From contig NC_087390.1 of NCBI RefSeq assembly GCF_963675165.1, positions 2,680,001 to 2,744,000 of the forward strand: a DNA stretch of 64,000 bases, written 5' to 3'. A program made the position numbers and the translations under genes. Below, piece after piece: positions 46,130 through 58,077 of this stretch (position 1 is its first letter; every line of letters starts with the position of its first letter). The stretch comes from Halichondria panicea. Its lineage: Eukaryota; Porifera; Demospongiae; Suberitida; Halichondriidae. The notes under the pieces are model-generated. The model made no database searches. It had not been told where the DNA came from and saw only the letters and a program-made list of their open reading frames with translations.

Positions 46130-47380
46130 ACTAAAGTATAATTATACTGTACCAGATGCATCCATTATCTAATACATGCACTTCCTTTTGCTTTGATAAG
46201 TTGCTTTGATAAGTTGCTACTATATGCTTCGATAATTAAGTCTGCATTATAATTAACGCAACGTATTTCTTTTGTTGAATTGGCCGCCAATGCACAGTGC
46301 AGGTGAGGGATTTAGTCCTATAGAGCTACTCTTGAAGAGCGTGTCTATCTAAATCACTAGCATAATTATAGTCAAATCCAACTCACCTTTGTTGATGGCC
46401 ATTTAAACAAAAGTAACACGTTGTGTTAATTAGAATGCAGACAGGATTCGTTGACTTTTGACCTTGCGCAGAAAAATTGTTGGTGGTTATTTGTTTAACT
46501 GCGCGCGGGCATTAAGAATAATCACGCTCGTTTAATGTGTCTACCGCAAACGCTTAGCCAAGCGAATCAGGCTTTCTTAATAAATTAACCTTTTGCTGCA
46601 ACTACAGTACACATGCATACAGGACACACTCTTCTGCGTATGCTGGTCAGTTCTGACGATCCCAAAGTTAATATGGCCAGATATGACGTTTTGGGTGTGA
46701 TTTCGCAGATTATACACTTAAAATAAATAGTTCATTATCCTTGAGACAAAACCGCAAAATTAGTCATTAGATTCAAGGCAGGGCAGCTATATTTAGCTGC
46801 GGCTACTTCTGAAATGCTGCTACCTCGCTATTGCAGCCAAACTGCACTGTCTGTCCCATGGGTGGCCGGACTAACTGGAGTCTACTCAGTGTAATAGTAA
46901 AAAACATTTGTGGGAGTGACTTAGGAACAACTTAACTGTCCAATTGACATGAACGGGCTATGATAAACATGCATGCATGCCTTAAGTTCAGTGATAAGTG
47001 ATTTCCTGCATGTAAATGTCGATTTTTGAGTCTTGGTTGAACTCGCAAGATTTTTGTTGATACTTCAATTTATTCACTGTCCCACTAGTCTTTGCAACAT
47101 CAAAACAGCGTTGAGGGTTGAGCGCTCCATAAGACCAGTGGTGCAAAGCGTTCCATATATGGAACGCTGAACCCGACTCTATATTGCGCTGTTCTACACT
47201 CTGAAACCTTTCAACTGCTTACCTCATCAATCTATATAAGTCGGCTTAACAATAATTTATTCTACAATAATGTACAATAATATAATTCATATAATACACC
47301 CACGAGCTAGGGTATAGTACACCTCCATTATATTGTGTGGGAATGTTTCTTTATACTTAGTTGTCTTCCATTCCCTGTAG
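46130..47380. other. Duplicated non-coding DNA of unit 2
   Basis: Counterpart of about 13360-14637, with short indels and substitutions. No gene was seen. Confidence 0.55.
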
Positions 47381-48960
47381 ATTGTCCCCAGAGACCCACT
47401 GGACGTGATCTGGCACCCTGCAGATGTGAGCATTGTCGAAACTCCTGCATTATTTTAAAGTACATGCAACTACTGTATATACCCTCACAAAATTGTGGTA
47501 TTCTATATTCTCTAGATTACAGGCACTGTAGGTAGACAGGACGTCACATCCAATGTGAACTCTTTTTATTTTCATTTATTCAAGTACAATAATTATAACA
47601 TATACCGCTAAGTACAATCAATTGCCAAGTACAAATCAATTAATCTATTATGTTTTCTTATTAATTTTACGCTCTTCAGTCAAGTATATACAAATCTATT
47701 ATGTTTCTAATTTTACGCTCTTCATCATTTATATTCGGAATCAAGATCTGAATTAACTGTGACACGATGGTTGACCAAATTTGGGAGAGGGTCTTTCAAA
47801 AAAGTATACGTTGCTTGGTAGGGGGTGATTTTATTCTTAATTGCAATCAATCAAAATCAGATCGATGTTAGATGCTTTGCCATGTCCTCAGAAACAAGCA
47901 CATTCGAATCGTTTGTATCTCTTTATTCTGCACATGTGACAATTAAGGAATGGATCCTTGAGAAGAGAGCTTGCTGATGGCCGTTCCTCTGGATCCACTA
48001 ATAGACACTTGCTGGCAAATTCATAGGCTCCTCTTAACCATCTCATCCTTGCATTGAGCTTGTGGAGCTGCAGAAATCAAGATCACACAATAATGAACCT
48101 CAATAATTACTTCAGTCAATATTCCAGGTTGCCCACTAATAAATAATTAACTATACGGTATGCAATTATTTCAGTCAATATTCCAGGTTGCCCACTAATA
48201 AAATAATTAACTATCCAGTGTATGCTTCAATACAAATTATCACAACTACAAGGAAACTTGGAAGAGAAATAGGCACACACACATAATTATAATTATTGTT
48301 GGTATGGTATAGTACTGCACACTGGATCGATACAAGCTCAGACTTCAGAGCAAAAAACTAGAGCACTGAAGTGCAAATCCTCGGCTGGTGACATGATTAT
48401 AAAGAAACCAGAATAGGGATATAATGCAGTGCATGTAGTGATGTATGACTGAGCTGTTTAGCACAGCAACTCAGGAGCAATAAAACTAAACCAGACTGGA
48501 GGCATGCTGAAACATTGAGAACAGAGTTTTAGTGGTACATGAGGTGAACTAGGCTAGTCTAGGATCACAGCAAAGAAACCTGGAGTCTCAGAGAAGTATG
48601 ACTCTTGGATAGAGTAGGATCCCAGAGTCAGCTAACAGACAACAAACAAGTCACAATTCTAGCTTTCTATTGTAGTGACCCTTTTCCACTGTTTTTGGTA
48701 CTGGATCACTTCAGCTGTAAATACGGAGGTTGCCTCGAATAAAGGCCGCGTGTAGTTAGCTAGCTAGCTGCCAACGTGCAAGTTAGTTTTTGCTCGCTTT
48801 TATTCGACAACAAAGCTCAAACATCGAAATCTACCATTAACTTACTGTGTGAAGGCTATCCAAGCTATAAACGCAGTGCTGTGGCAGCCAGGTGAGCAGA
48901 CCCAGAAATTACCAAACCAAACGACTACTATACCCGTGGCCGCCCACGCGCGCCTTGGGT

Positions 48961-49287
48961 ATATCAATTCAGTCCCCACTACCCCTCATGCGGGCTATGT
49001 CGGGGTTTAGTGGGGATTTGATTTACATCAATATCAACTGCCCCACCCCAGGGGGCCTGGTTGAAATCAAATCCCCACTTCTCCTCCCATACCCCCACTT
49101 AACAACCCCGGGATTTGACTACACGCGTGCATGTGCTATACTTTTCCGGATATTACTGCTATAAGTTTGTATATTGAGGAAGTCAAATTCCCCACCCTAT
49201 CCCGCACCTCAGGGTTACTTGCTGAATCAAATCCCACTATGTCCCCACTATGCCCCGCAAGGGGGATAGTGGGGACTGACATTGATA
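48961..49287. mobile_element. MITE with 'agtccccact' repeats, inside kinase B intron
   Basis: 'tatcaattcagtccccacta' is mirrored by 'tagtggggactgacattgata', with further inverted 'gtggggatttgatt' and 'aatcaaatcccac' inside. It is part of a roughly 0.95-kb insertion relative to kinases A and C. Confidence 0.65.
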
Positions 49288-50730
49288 GGTGCATAATGAA
49301 AGCACCACGGGTGCTGATGCCTCAGTGTAGGCAATGAAGCTACATGCTCAGCTATACATACACTGTGAATATACTTTACTACATATATACGGGGAAATGG
49401 TGAAAAGAGTGGGAAATGGTACACCATGCTGTTGCTAAAAATGAAGCCAAAAGTTCAAAATTCGTAATTATTAATGGCTGCAAGCTCTTACTTGCACTAC
49501 ACACGCAGATAAAGACCGTATGCGCAACAGAGGCACAAAGCAACCAATGGGCTACATACACATTGCAATGCTCACCTTGAGCAACTTCAGTACTGTACTT
49601 TCTTCCACCCTCCACACACTGGGGCTTTTGAGTCTCCCCTCACTGACCCCCAGGCTCTGATGGTAATATAACAACAGTGTGGACATAGCCCGCTGACTGT
49701 ACGGAGTGTCCGTGCTCATCATGAGTCGCATTGAGAGAATACCAAAGCTGTAGATGTCCGCCTTAGTGGAGAGGGGTGGAGAGAACGCATCAGGGGAATT
49801 AGCAATCATGAGTATACTGGATTCAGGCGATCGGAACCCATTTGTACCCACCGGAACAATCTCGTACTGGGGGGGGGGGGCAGGGACAGATCAACACGTG
49901 ATATGGTATTGGAGAATACAATGAAACAATACATAATGCAAAAAAGAGTATGACAAAAAGAGAACAATGCTATACTCTAATAAGTATAATTATCGCAATA
50001 GGCCCATTATGTACAGTACTCATTAGCAAAATGATGAATATAGGCTGATTTTAAGATGTCAGTATTCTTACCTGTTTAGCTTGTGAGCGTGATGAGTGAG
50101 TGGTGGTGGGAGGTATTCGAGAAGATGAGTCCAATTCTAGCGCAGCATCGAAGTCACAGATGACCACCTACAGACGTACAGAGAGATGATTAATCAACAA
50201 AATTAAGTATTTTAAGGTACATGAATTAAGTATTCAGTACAAGTACATCAAATGTACAGGTGATTGTGGATCCAGATTTATCATGCACGCTGATTATAAG
50301 GTTGAACAATAAAGGCAAAGCAATTATACCCTAAATTGATAATTATGTGTAAAAGTGTGAAACCACACACACCCACACACACCAAGACCACACCACTCAC
50401 TTGATACTTGACATCACACGAGCATTGAACAGGATTATCACAATTACAGAAGAACTTTATGAGCACGTTGCTGGCCTTCACATTCCTATGGATGCATTGA
50501 TGATTGTCGTGCAAATAATTCAATCCTTGAAGCACTTGTAAGAGAATGTATTTGACGTTTCCGACAGCAACACCCATTGCTCGAGGGTTTTTATGATGAC
50601 GTTTATGGAAATCGTGCAGACTAAGTTCTTCTTTATCGGTCACCAATCTAGCCATATCACCACTGAGTTTGGGCAGGTAGTGATAAACAAAAAATCTCCT
50701 TTTGCTTTCTTTGTGTTCTTTATCCCAAAC

Positions 50731-51005
50731 CATAGATTGAAGAGTTAAGAGGGATAGAAAACGGTTGGTATCTCGAGTAACATCCGCGCTATGCTGCGGT
50801 TTAATCGAGGCCATCACAACAATATCTATTTCTACACTCAGTGCATAATAAACTACAAGTAACTGTGCTTAGTCCTCCGTACAACTCACTTATATTTCAA
50901 GGTCTATACCTATTGTAGTAGTCATAACCAGCACGCTTACACGTTATATGTTCCAATAGCTCTAAAACAGCCTTGGGAACATATAACATTACTCTTCAAT
51001 CTATG
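50731..51005. mobile_element. 275-bp MITE that splits kinase B
   Basis: 'catagattgaagagt' at the left is mirrored by 'actcttcaatctatg' at the right. The flanks are a perfect 7-bp direct repeat, cccaaac, at 50724-50730 and 51006-51012 (7-8 bp duplications are typical of hAT-like insertion). Kinases A and C are uninterrupted at this point. Confidence 0.85.
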
Positions 51006-51330
51006 CCCAAACATACGCCGGGGGACTATGTTTTTGTGGCGGATTTTCGTAATGATTGCGTACTCTTTGCTGCGATAACTATAGTCTTCTTTACTGCCAA
51101 AGCCAATCCATTCACATTCTTGATAAATATCGATCCATTGCCACCCTTGCGAATAAGAGTGTGTTAGGTTGGTAGTGGTTGTATTCTATCAGATGGTAGA
51201 CTCTATCTTGTCAGGAACAGATGTATACAGTACTAGTACAGTGCCTTGTCTAAGTTTAGTCTGTCGTCTTGATGATCGATATGATCGATTGTTGCGCCTC
51301 ACTAACAGCTTGTTCAGCAGTAAAGGTGTG

Positions 51331-52204
51331 TACAAATGCTCCATTTCATGGACCATGAGACGGCTAATCTATAGATCTATAAATATGGAAGTGCCCCCTC
51401 CAGTTTGTGCAGGGGAGAGATTTAATCGTGAATGCTCATAAAAAATGTTGCCGTTGTGAAGAGTGCACAAGTGGTCCAACAGTATCAATAAGAGCAGTTG
51501 CTTGAGGATAGATTCGTGCAACAGGAGGGGGTGAATAAGTAGTGGAGTCTTGTTGAGCATGCCATCTCCTTGAATGCAATCAGACACAGAAACAGGGTCT
51601 ACTAATTTATAATGTTCTACTATCCTACGACCTATACCCTACGATCTACGGTTATTTTAGCCTCTACACAGGCTCTCCTTTTTCTGTTCTTTATCACAAT
51701 CTTTCAATAAGATAAAATACTGTATTATTCGTTCAATGAGATAAAATACGGTATTAATTGGAGGAATAAAGAAAGAAATAGACGTAGAGTTAGGAAAAAG
51801 GAGAGCCTGTATCGGGAAGTCGCGTGAGGGTAGAAGGGTGGTAGAAGGGTGAAAATGAGCGTGGGCATACTGAGCTAGAGATGTTGGACTGCCCACGCAG
51901 AGGTCTACGACTAATAAAACTTTGCCTGCAGCAAGCTGGACATGGACTTGGAACTGGAAGTTTGCAAGCACTAGCACTATAGCTAGCTATACCTTAGGCT
52001 TAGCTAGATGATCTACTAGTCTAGATTGTGTGTTTAGATTCTAATCAGACTATTACCTTTTCTTGTGTCTTTCTACATGCTATAGTAGAATAGCTTAGTC
52101 ATCATTATCATATAGCAGGTAGCTACTGCCACCAGAGCTGGCCACGCTGGTTCTCTGATCTGACTTGCAGCACAGCTTGGTGATTGTTCAGTACAGTTTT
52201 ATTA
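51331..52204. other. Degraded sequence beyond kinase B
   Basis: 51331-51600 retains faint similarity to the linker of kinase C. An inverted pair 'aggctctcctttttct' (51668) and 'aggaaaaaggagagcct' (51794) marks a small hairpin element. No intact gene was seen. Confidence 0.45.
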
Positions 52205-52430
52205 ATTAACTCTGAATGCGTGGGAGAATACCTTACGTCACGATTGTGGGCTACATATCGCCCACGTTCATAAAAATCCTTGTGGATCACGCGATTTCCC
52301 AAACCAGGCCTTACTTTTTCTTAACTGTACGCCCATTTCTTTCTTTGCTGCCTCACTATGTCTTTCTTATGTTTATGGATGAACAGTGACAACAGCAAGA
52401 AAAAGTAAGGCCTGGGAACGAGGCTAGGAA
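52205..52430. mobile_element. Element related to 35016-35215, opposite orientation
   Basis: 'caatcgtgg'-type arms, 'gtgggctacatatcgcccac' and 'ttcataaaaatccttgtgga' match the 35-kb element in reverse. 'aggccttactttttctt' and 'aagaaaaagtaaggcct' form inverted arms at 52307-52416. The right terminus is 'gggaacgaggcta', again the TAG.CTCG signature. Confidence 0.65.
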
Positions 52431-52441
52431 ACAATGGCCCT

Positions 52442-53608
52442 GTGTCATAAAATTTTGGGCCCCCCCCCTGTTTACACCCCCCAGGGCCTAGAATTTTAAT
52501 ATTTTAGGCCCCCCGACCTAGAATGTTAACAGTTTAGGCCCCCCAAGGGGTCCATTCTCTAGGCGGCTGGCCCCTCTTTTCTGCTATCCTTTTCTGCACG
52601 ATAGAACAATTACGAACTCAAAGAGATATAATATAATGGTAAGGTTAGCTCTATTACTTGACAAAGTATCAAAGAGACATGCATGCAAAGACTCTGTATA
52701 AAAGTATGCAGCTCTGCAATGTTGGATCTGCCTGCATGTAAGACAATCGATGTTGTGCATAGCTATCGCCATAAAATTATTTGCATGCTAGGTTCGCCAT
52801 TCCAACTTTCCCAGCAGGATAAAACATGGTAGCGTTATCCCCCGAACGGCTGGCTGCCAAAAGAAGGCGAAATTTTGTGAATTCACAATAATTATAAAGC
52901 ACACGATTTTCAGTGCAAAGACAACAATTCATATCTTCTTCCATATGTTTTCCTAGATCGATTGTTGTGGATATGCTCCAGTGCAGTATATAGCATCACT
53001 ACCTCAGCTCTCAATATATGGAACCATATAGAGAGAAGAGAGAAACTCTTTTGTCTATGGTGGAATCACAGTACATGCATGTAATATAAGTGCACAAGCA
53101 AGTGAGTCCTGCATGCCCACTAATTGTTAGACTGATCAGCTAGTTTCTCTTGTGTAAAGCTCATTAATTGTTTGAAGAGTAGTCCAGGCTTGATAAGCTT
53201 TTTGGAGTAACCCATGCAGCTGCTCAGAAGCAGCAACCTTGAAAATCCGGGATATAATTATGAGGTGAATAGCAGTTTCCTTTGTAATCTGGCTGACCAA
53301 TTTGGGACAGTTGGCCCCTATGTGCTTCGTGCTGCATGAGAACTGATTCATGGAATGGTGCTGTGATGGCTGTGACCACCAGTTGCATGATATGTGTGCG
53401 TGTGAGGAGAGCTTCATTCAGCAACTGTTACTGCATGGACTGTAAATATTGTAATATAGCTGGTTTTATGTTGTTGTACGTACTTTTGAGAATACACATT
53501 CAATTACAGACTGTTGCGCTGTAATGGGGGGGGCCTAAACTTTTAAGAGGGGGCCTAGAATGTTAAAATTCGGGGCCCAATCTCATGGGGGGCCTAAAAT
53601 TATGACAC
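52442..53608. mobile_element. 1.17-kb TIR element with 'ggggggcctaaaat' subterminal repeats
   Basis: 'gtgtcataaaattttgggcc' at the left is mirrored by 'ggcctaaaattatgacac' at the right. Several 'aggccccc' and 'ctagaatgttaa' units repeat inside both ends. The interior has no recognisable transposase. Confidence 0.75.
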
Positions 53609-53860
53609 CTGGTTCTTACACTATGCATGTCGCACAATATAGTCATATTAAGTTTTGCACGGTTCATAAAAATAGAGCACTGCACATTTCAAAATTGATA
53701 AATGTATACTACGTAGTCTTATGGGGATCATTTTGTCCTGCATGGTGACTTCAATCTTGTATTTTCAATGATATAATTATGTTCTTGTCTTGTGAGTTTA
53801 CTACCAGAAATTTCCCTACGAAATAATTGACATACATATAATTATATAAATTGATCAGCC

Positions 53861-55088
53861 TTAATTACCACAGTACTCTTCTTGTATCTTGTCAGCAAGG
53901 TTCCTATGATCCAGATGCCTTATAGCGTCCACCAAATCAGCCACACAACACTCACTGTTTTCTAGCCAATACCTCAGCATGTCAGAAAAGTACTGACTCA
54001 CGTTACTTTGCTCAATTTTTAAACTGTCAATGAAATCAGAGCTTATTCCCAGTGCTAGTGCAAACTGTTGCCATTGAGCTGTGCAACAGCCTAGAATTCG
54101 GAAAAGGCCACGTACTGTGTACACAAGATCTGATCGGGGTGGGGAGAGGGTATGATTTTGAGAGATTGTAAACAAAATTAATGGTCCTGTAAAAAGTAGA
54201 TGTATATAGCTAACACAATCATTATTACTGAGCTAAAACTGTGAAACAGATGCTCAAGAGCATTCACCTCGTGCGTTGAGCTATACATTGCATGCGCACA
54301 GCGATAAAATGGATATAATAACTTTTTACCATAATAACCTTATTATAATATTATGGGAATGATCGTGAATCTATATATTATAAAGCACATATAGATCGAT
54401 TGAAAAACAGTGATTTTGTCGCCTTCGAAGACAAGTTTTAATTTTTAACCTATTATTTTCAACTAGATCTATATACTGGTCTCATTAGCAATTAAAGCAG
54501 TCCATGAGAATGTCTAAAACAGCTCATCAATTTGTGCACACATTACACACCACGGCGTAAAATTTACAAAAGCTCTGCCAATCCTTATACAACCTATATA
54601 TATACTGCATGGTTATGAATTTCTTGTACTTTTACACTGATAATAACGACAATGCCTGTACTAATAATTCTCAACTTACTGATTTTTCCACTCTCAATTT
54701 CTCTAGAGAGGTTGCCCTTGGCTATGGCCGGAAATCTCAGAGCCTCAATGATGACCCATGTACACAGTCTCCTGTCATCAGTGCCAGTGTGTGCGTGGGT
54801 GGAGAGGAATCGCTCAAGTACTCGAGTGAAACAGTTCTCAGGAGTGGCCACTCGGCTCTCAATGCAGTCGAGCTCTTCAGGGGGCACTCCAAGATGCACT
54901 CCTAGTGATCTCCATTGCGCAGCCAGCGGTCTCAAGTCTTTTGCCAAATGTCTCAAATCTGAATAATGACCAAATATAATGCAACGGAAAAAACATGGCT
55001 AAGTTTTTCAATGGATTACTTATTGTTAATACCCTTTCTTACCAACTTTAAGTTTAAGCACTTTAAGTTTAAGCAGTTCATCTTCCAT
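53861..55088 (-). CDS. Two-death-domain adaptor protein
   Basis: Three exons on the minus strand: 55088-55043, 54958-54680 and 54129-53861. Phases fit exactly (46 + 279 + 269 = 594 nt), giving 197 residues ending 'EEYCGN'. Death domain 1 is about residues 16-100: 'LRHLAKDLRPLAAQWRSLG', 'LGVPPEELDCIES', 'RVLERFLS'. Death domain 2 is about 110-193: 'LFRILGCCTAQWQQFALALG', 'DFIDSLKIEQSN', 'SDMLRYWLENS', 'LVDAIRHLDHRNLADKI'. Both show the six-helix death-fold pattern with conserved Trp. Death domains pair with other death domains in cell-death and NF-kB complexes. The start is uncertain: the frame stays open upstream of the ATG to about 55184, so the first exon could be longer or belong to a TRAF-death-domain fusion. 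The neighbouring TRAF remnant on the same strand supports a shared signalling context. Confidence 0.75.
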
Positions 55089-55651
55089 AGCTCGCCTTAG
55101 TTTGGAGGGCAATGTAACTTGAAGTGTTTGTAAAAAGTGACCATCCAGAGAAGCAGTTTTCTCCGTTATATAGCTTCTTGTCTTCTCCTAGTGACTTCAG
55201 GGATCTTCCAAATGAATGTTCCGTCGCAACTGGCGGTTTGAAGTGTTTTGTAATACCAAAAGTCTATCTTGTAGTTGGATAATTGCTGACTCAGCTTTCA
55301 CCACAGCCTCTGTTACTAGTTGTAGTCGTGAATGCACCTCAGATCGAATTTTGGTTATTTCCGACTGCAGAGCGTCTGTTTTGTTGTCTGAGGCAATTTG
55401 ATGCTCCATCAGAGATTGCTTTATGGCCAGTAGTTGATTGTGATATGCGGGGTACTCCTTTGCATGCTTCGTTAGTTCCTTGATGGTACCCTGCAGCAGA
55501 GTAATAATTATATGCGAGTACTATTATCATAGCAAATACCTTGTAGGTGCACCCCAAGTCTTTGTAGTCGCAGTCTCTTACTTGGTGAGTGCACACTGTT
55601 TTAGTATGCTTGAGCATCTGTGGGTGGAGTGGGTAAAGATTATTACGTAAC

Positions 55652-55922
55652 CAAGAGTAGATAAGAGTAAGAGTGTTGAACTGCTAGTAACAGCAATTTC
55701 CTGCTCCTGCGTCATCACTTGATAGTAATCGGTACTATGTTAGCAACACTTCCCAGAAACTGCACATGCTGTGCGCAGTTCAGTGCTACAAACCACAGAC
55801 ACCACAGTTTACTTAACAGCACTCATTAATTGAATAGTGACGACAGTGATGACGCATGTCAAGGCAAATGCGGTTCCACGATTACTACAGCAGTTCAACA
55901 CTCTTACTCTTATCTACTCTTG
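55652..55922. mobile_element. 271-bp MITE in the TRAF intron
   Basis: 'caagagtagataagagtaag' plus 'agtgttgaactgct' is mirrored by 'agcagttcaacactcttact' plus 'cttatctactcttg'. The flanks are the 7-bp direct repeat acgtaac. A truncated relative lies at about 5800-5915. Confidence 0.85.
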
Positions 55923-56027
55923 ACGTAACTATAGATCCCACTTGTGTGTGTTTAGCAGGGAATTATGAGCCATAATTAATCTCATAGTTTCCCAGGGCTT
56001 GAGGGTATAAAGTACAAGTATTGTTAT

Positions 56028-56105
56028 CAGGGTGTCATACAGGATTTTGAAGTAGAGGGAGGAATTAAGAAAAGTAACCAGAAAAGTTTGCTAAAAAAGG
56101 TCAAC
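56028..56105. mobile_element. One arm of the 'cagggtgtcatacagg' MITE
   Basis: 'cagggtgtcatacaggattt' plus 'tgaagtagaggg' matches the reverse complement of the right arm of the complete element at 56825-56994. It is a solo arm. Confidence 0.6.
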
Positions 56106-56443
56106 TATATTATTTCAATACCCTGCATAGTATGTAAAATTGCCAGATATGGACACACACAACACACTATCGTATTCCTCGCTTGCGCATGTGCACCATA
56201 GCATAAAAACATTGACCCCGCACAGAAGCCATTTTCTTTTGTATTGCTCCCTCCCTCCACATTTGCATGTGAGTGTACGATTTGATTGCCATAAAATCGG
56301 AGTATCCACTAATGACTCACCTCTCTCCTAGGCAACCTCTCTCCACACCCATTGGGGCAGTATAGTCAAGCACACAGATTAACTACTCAGAGGACGTGGG
56401 TGGGTGGGTGTGAGACTGCTTATATAGCCCCTCTAAATAATAG

Positions 56444-56577
56444 TTACACTGTTTAGGAAGTTTCTACATGATTTAGAAGTCCAAAAGGCTGCATGGTTGT
56501 AGTATCCCGAACGCAGTGAGGGTTCTACTAGCCCTGAGGACTTCTAAATCATGTGGAAACTTCCTAAACAGTGTCTA
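56444..56577. mobile_element. 134-bp palindromic MITE ('cactgtttagg' family), copy 3
   Basis: 'cactgtttaggaagtttcta' is mirrored by 'gtggaaacttcctaaacagt' plus 'gtcta'. The core reads 'atcccgaacgcagtgagg'. It is closest to the copy at 34594-34718. Confidence 0.85.
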
Positions 56578-56824
56578 GCAACCATGAGTATTTAGCCAAT
56601 CAGATTTGATGTTCTTATCTAATCTTTGCTACATGATTTTCTAAGTGAAGTACATGATTTTCTAAGTAAGTACATGATAAATAAGTACATGATTTTCTAA
56701 GTTGGATAGAACACTTCCTTTAGCCAATCAAATTGCAGTATTTATGGCAAACATGATCTAGTACTTGATAGGGTTAGTTTAGTGCCCCCTAAAAACCTTG
56801 ATCTGAGCATGTACATGTACCATG

Positions 56825-56994
56825 CAGGGTGTCATACAGGGGGAAAGGGGGAATATCCCCCCCTACTAGCTCCAATTCCCCCCCCCCCCTTTCAATTATG
56901 ACTGTGGACATAACAGTTGACCTTTTTTTAGCAACATTTTCTGGTTACTTTTCTCATTTCCCCCCTCTACTTCAAAATCCTGTATGACACCCTG
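56825..56994. mobile_element. 170-bp MITE with 'cagggtgtcatacagg' ends
   Basis: 'cagggtgtcatacaggggga' is mirrored by 'aatcctgtatgacaccctg'. C-rich runs near the ends are mirrored as G-rich runs. No coding region is present. Confidence 0.75.
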
Positions 56995-57359
56995 ATAGGG
57001 TTTGCTAGGAGCTACATACATGTATGGAATGTTTAGAAAGTTGCAGCAAACTTCTTGGCTAGCGCAAACATTCAAATATTAGTTACATGTTAGTGTCAGT
57101 GAAGTTTTGGGCAACTAAGTATATCCCTATAACTGACGTAAGGAGTGTTGACTGCATACACAACTTAGTTTGGTTTCGTTTGGCAGAATTCCCATTGATT
57201 TCAAACATTTTGATACTGAACCATAATAATTATTATGGACAAACTAATACTTTCTTGAGATAAAAATAATTACTTATATATAATTATATCTACGCCTGCC
57301 CCCTCCTTCTCTCACACACACAGGCTCAGGTATTCCGTCCTCTCGGAAGGTCATCAAGT

Positions 57360-58077
57360 CCTATACCCTCTGCTGGTTACTAAGGTGATGCTAATCACTT
57401 TGTTGGTGCAGCCATTGTTGTGTTATAGCCAAAGGCCAGTGTGTGGGTGTACATGTACTTCAGTGGAACTGAACGATTTCAGGATATCACACTTTGAATA
57501 TGGATGGTGCATTGCTGGTGCTGTACGTACTACACAAACTCTGTTTATGTGGGTGCATGTTTACTTGGGAATGATGTGAAATTATAATAATGGCATGGCT
57601 ATTCACATTTTTGGCCTACTAAACTACAGCCTCGTTCCCAGGCCGATTTCATAGAACGAAAAGGATTGTAAAATAATACAAGCCTGGTATATTGATTGTA
57701 TCTGGGCGTGGTTAGGAACCGGAAACAAAAGCAGAGATTTTGCTGTTTCTCCTGGACTCTGTATAAAAGTTTCTGCTGTGTTAAAATCTAGCCATAGATT
57801 TATATCGAGCTAGCTGGCTATATAGCAAGAGTATAAGTTGTTCAGATTAACATATAATATTATATTGTCTTGTTGAAGCGAGAAGGCCTCACTCTCGTGG
57901 CAGAACAGCTCTCAAGCTGAACAACACACCTGTCGACAAGGGCAGCGTTGGTCCTCATCACAAAGGGCAGCAATTGATAGCAAAGAGACTTGCCCTGCCA
58001 TGTTGGAAAGACGTCCCTTCCTTTGACAGCAATTATATGACTATTGTGCAGTTTTGTTTTATTGACACTACACATTA
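57360..58077. other. Non-coding stretch
   Basis: No gene was recognised. 'cctcgttcccaggccgattt' near 57631 is another trace of the 'tagcctcg' transposon ends. Confidence 0.4.

Larger units (their letters stand above)
42389..47425 (+). pseudogene. EFTUD2: EFTUD2 exon fragments, unit 2
   Basis: The same three exons as unit 1. 42389-42562 has the GTPase switch region, with the G3 motif changed to '[12 protein letters not shown]' (Pro to Thr) and extra bases at the donor ('gggctgggtgagt'). 44026-44166 is an intact 47-codon domain II exon ('[15 protein letters not shown]', '[15 protein letters not shown]', '[12 protein letters not shown]'). 47381-47425 is a degraded C-terminal scrap ('IVPRDPLDVIWHPAD'). 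A 1.6-kb insertion splits the interval between the last two. All other EFTUD2 exons are missing, so it cannot encode the protein. Confidence 0.85.
41631..51330. repeat. Segmental duplication, unit 2
   Basis: This corresponds to 10579-17300 in the same order and orientation. It is longer because of three insertions: about 1.6 kb at 44.5-46.1 kb (two MITEs and a Crypton-like fragment), about 0.95 kb at 48.36-49.3 kb, and 275 bp at 50731-51005. Confidence 0.85.
47888..51330 (-). pseudogene. Kinase-domain pseudogene B (NTPase head missing)
   Basis: It matches the 3' half of kinases A and C. Exon remains on the minus strand: 51330-51006 (linker and N-lobe), interrupted by a 275-bp transposon at 50731-51005, then 50730-50401; followed by 50167-50072, 49866-49576 and 48067-47888. 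It is disabled several ways: the glycine-loop region has a frameshift and stops near 51180-51215, the transposon cuts the N-lobe, the catalytic loop reads HRN instead of HRD, and the normal stop is lost by a 2-bp deletion (frame runs on to 47888). The NACHT-type half is absent. Splice sites of the last three exons are intact. Confidence 0.88.
55197..56370 (-). pseudogene. TRAF-like gene remnant: zinc fingers, coiled coil, broken MATH domain
   Basis: Minus strand. About 56370-56321 is a truncated zinc-finger exon ('CPNGCGERLPRRE') with a GT donor. 55617-55540 is a complete 26-residue exon ('VCTHQVRDCDYKDLGCTYK'). 55490-55197 starts 'GTIKELTKHAKEYP' and continues as a heptad-rich coiled coil ('KTDALQSEITKIRSEVHSRL', 'VKAESAIIQLQDRLLVLQ'). 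A one-base frameshift then separates it from 'GTFIWKIPEVTRRRQEA', the hallmark start of a TRAF/MATH domain, soon followed by a stop. RING and most of MATH are missing. The first exon is cut by an EFTUD2 scrap at 56371. It may have contributed to the adjacent death-domain gene. Confidence 0.75.
56371..57347 (+). pseudogene. EFTUD2 scraps flanking a MITE
   Basis: 56371-56395 ('cacacagattaactactcag' plus 'aggac') equals the 3' end of the domain II exon, with its 'gtgggtgggtg' intron start. 57324-57347 ('gctcaggtattccgtcctct') equals the start of the next EFTUD2 exon ('AQVFRPL'), after an AG acceptor. The rest is lost. Order and orientation match the EFTUD2 copy at 35-40 kb, so this is another relic of the block. 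Confidence 0.65.

Noticed and set aside
54609..54966. + strand ORFs over the first death-domain exon
   Set aside because: The minus strand gives a clear death domain with matching splice phases; the + frames are shadows.
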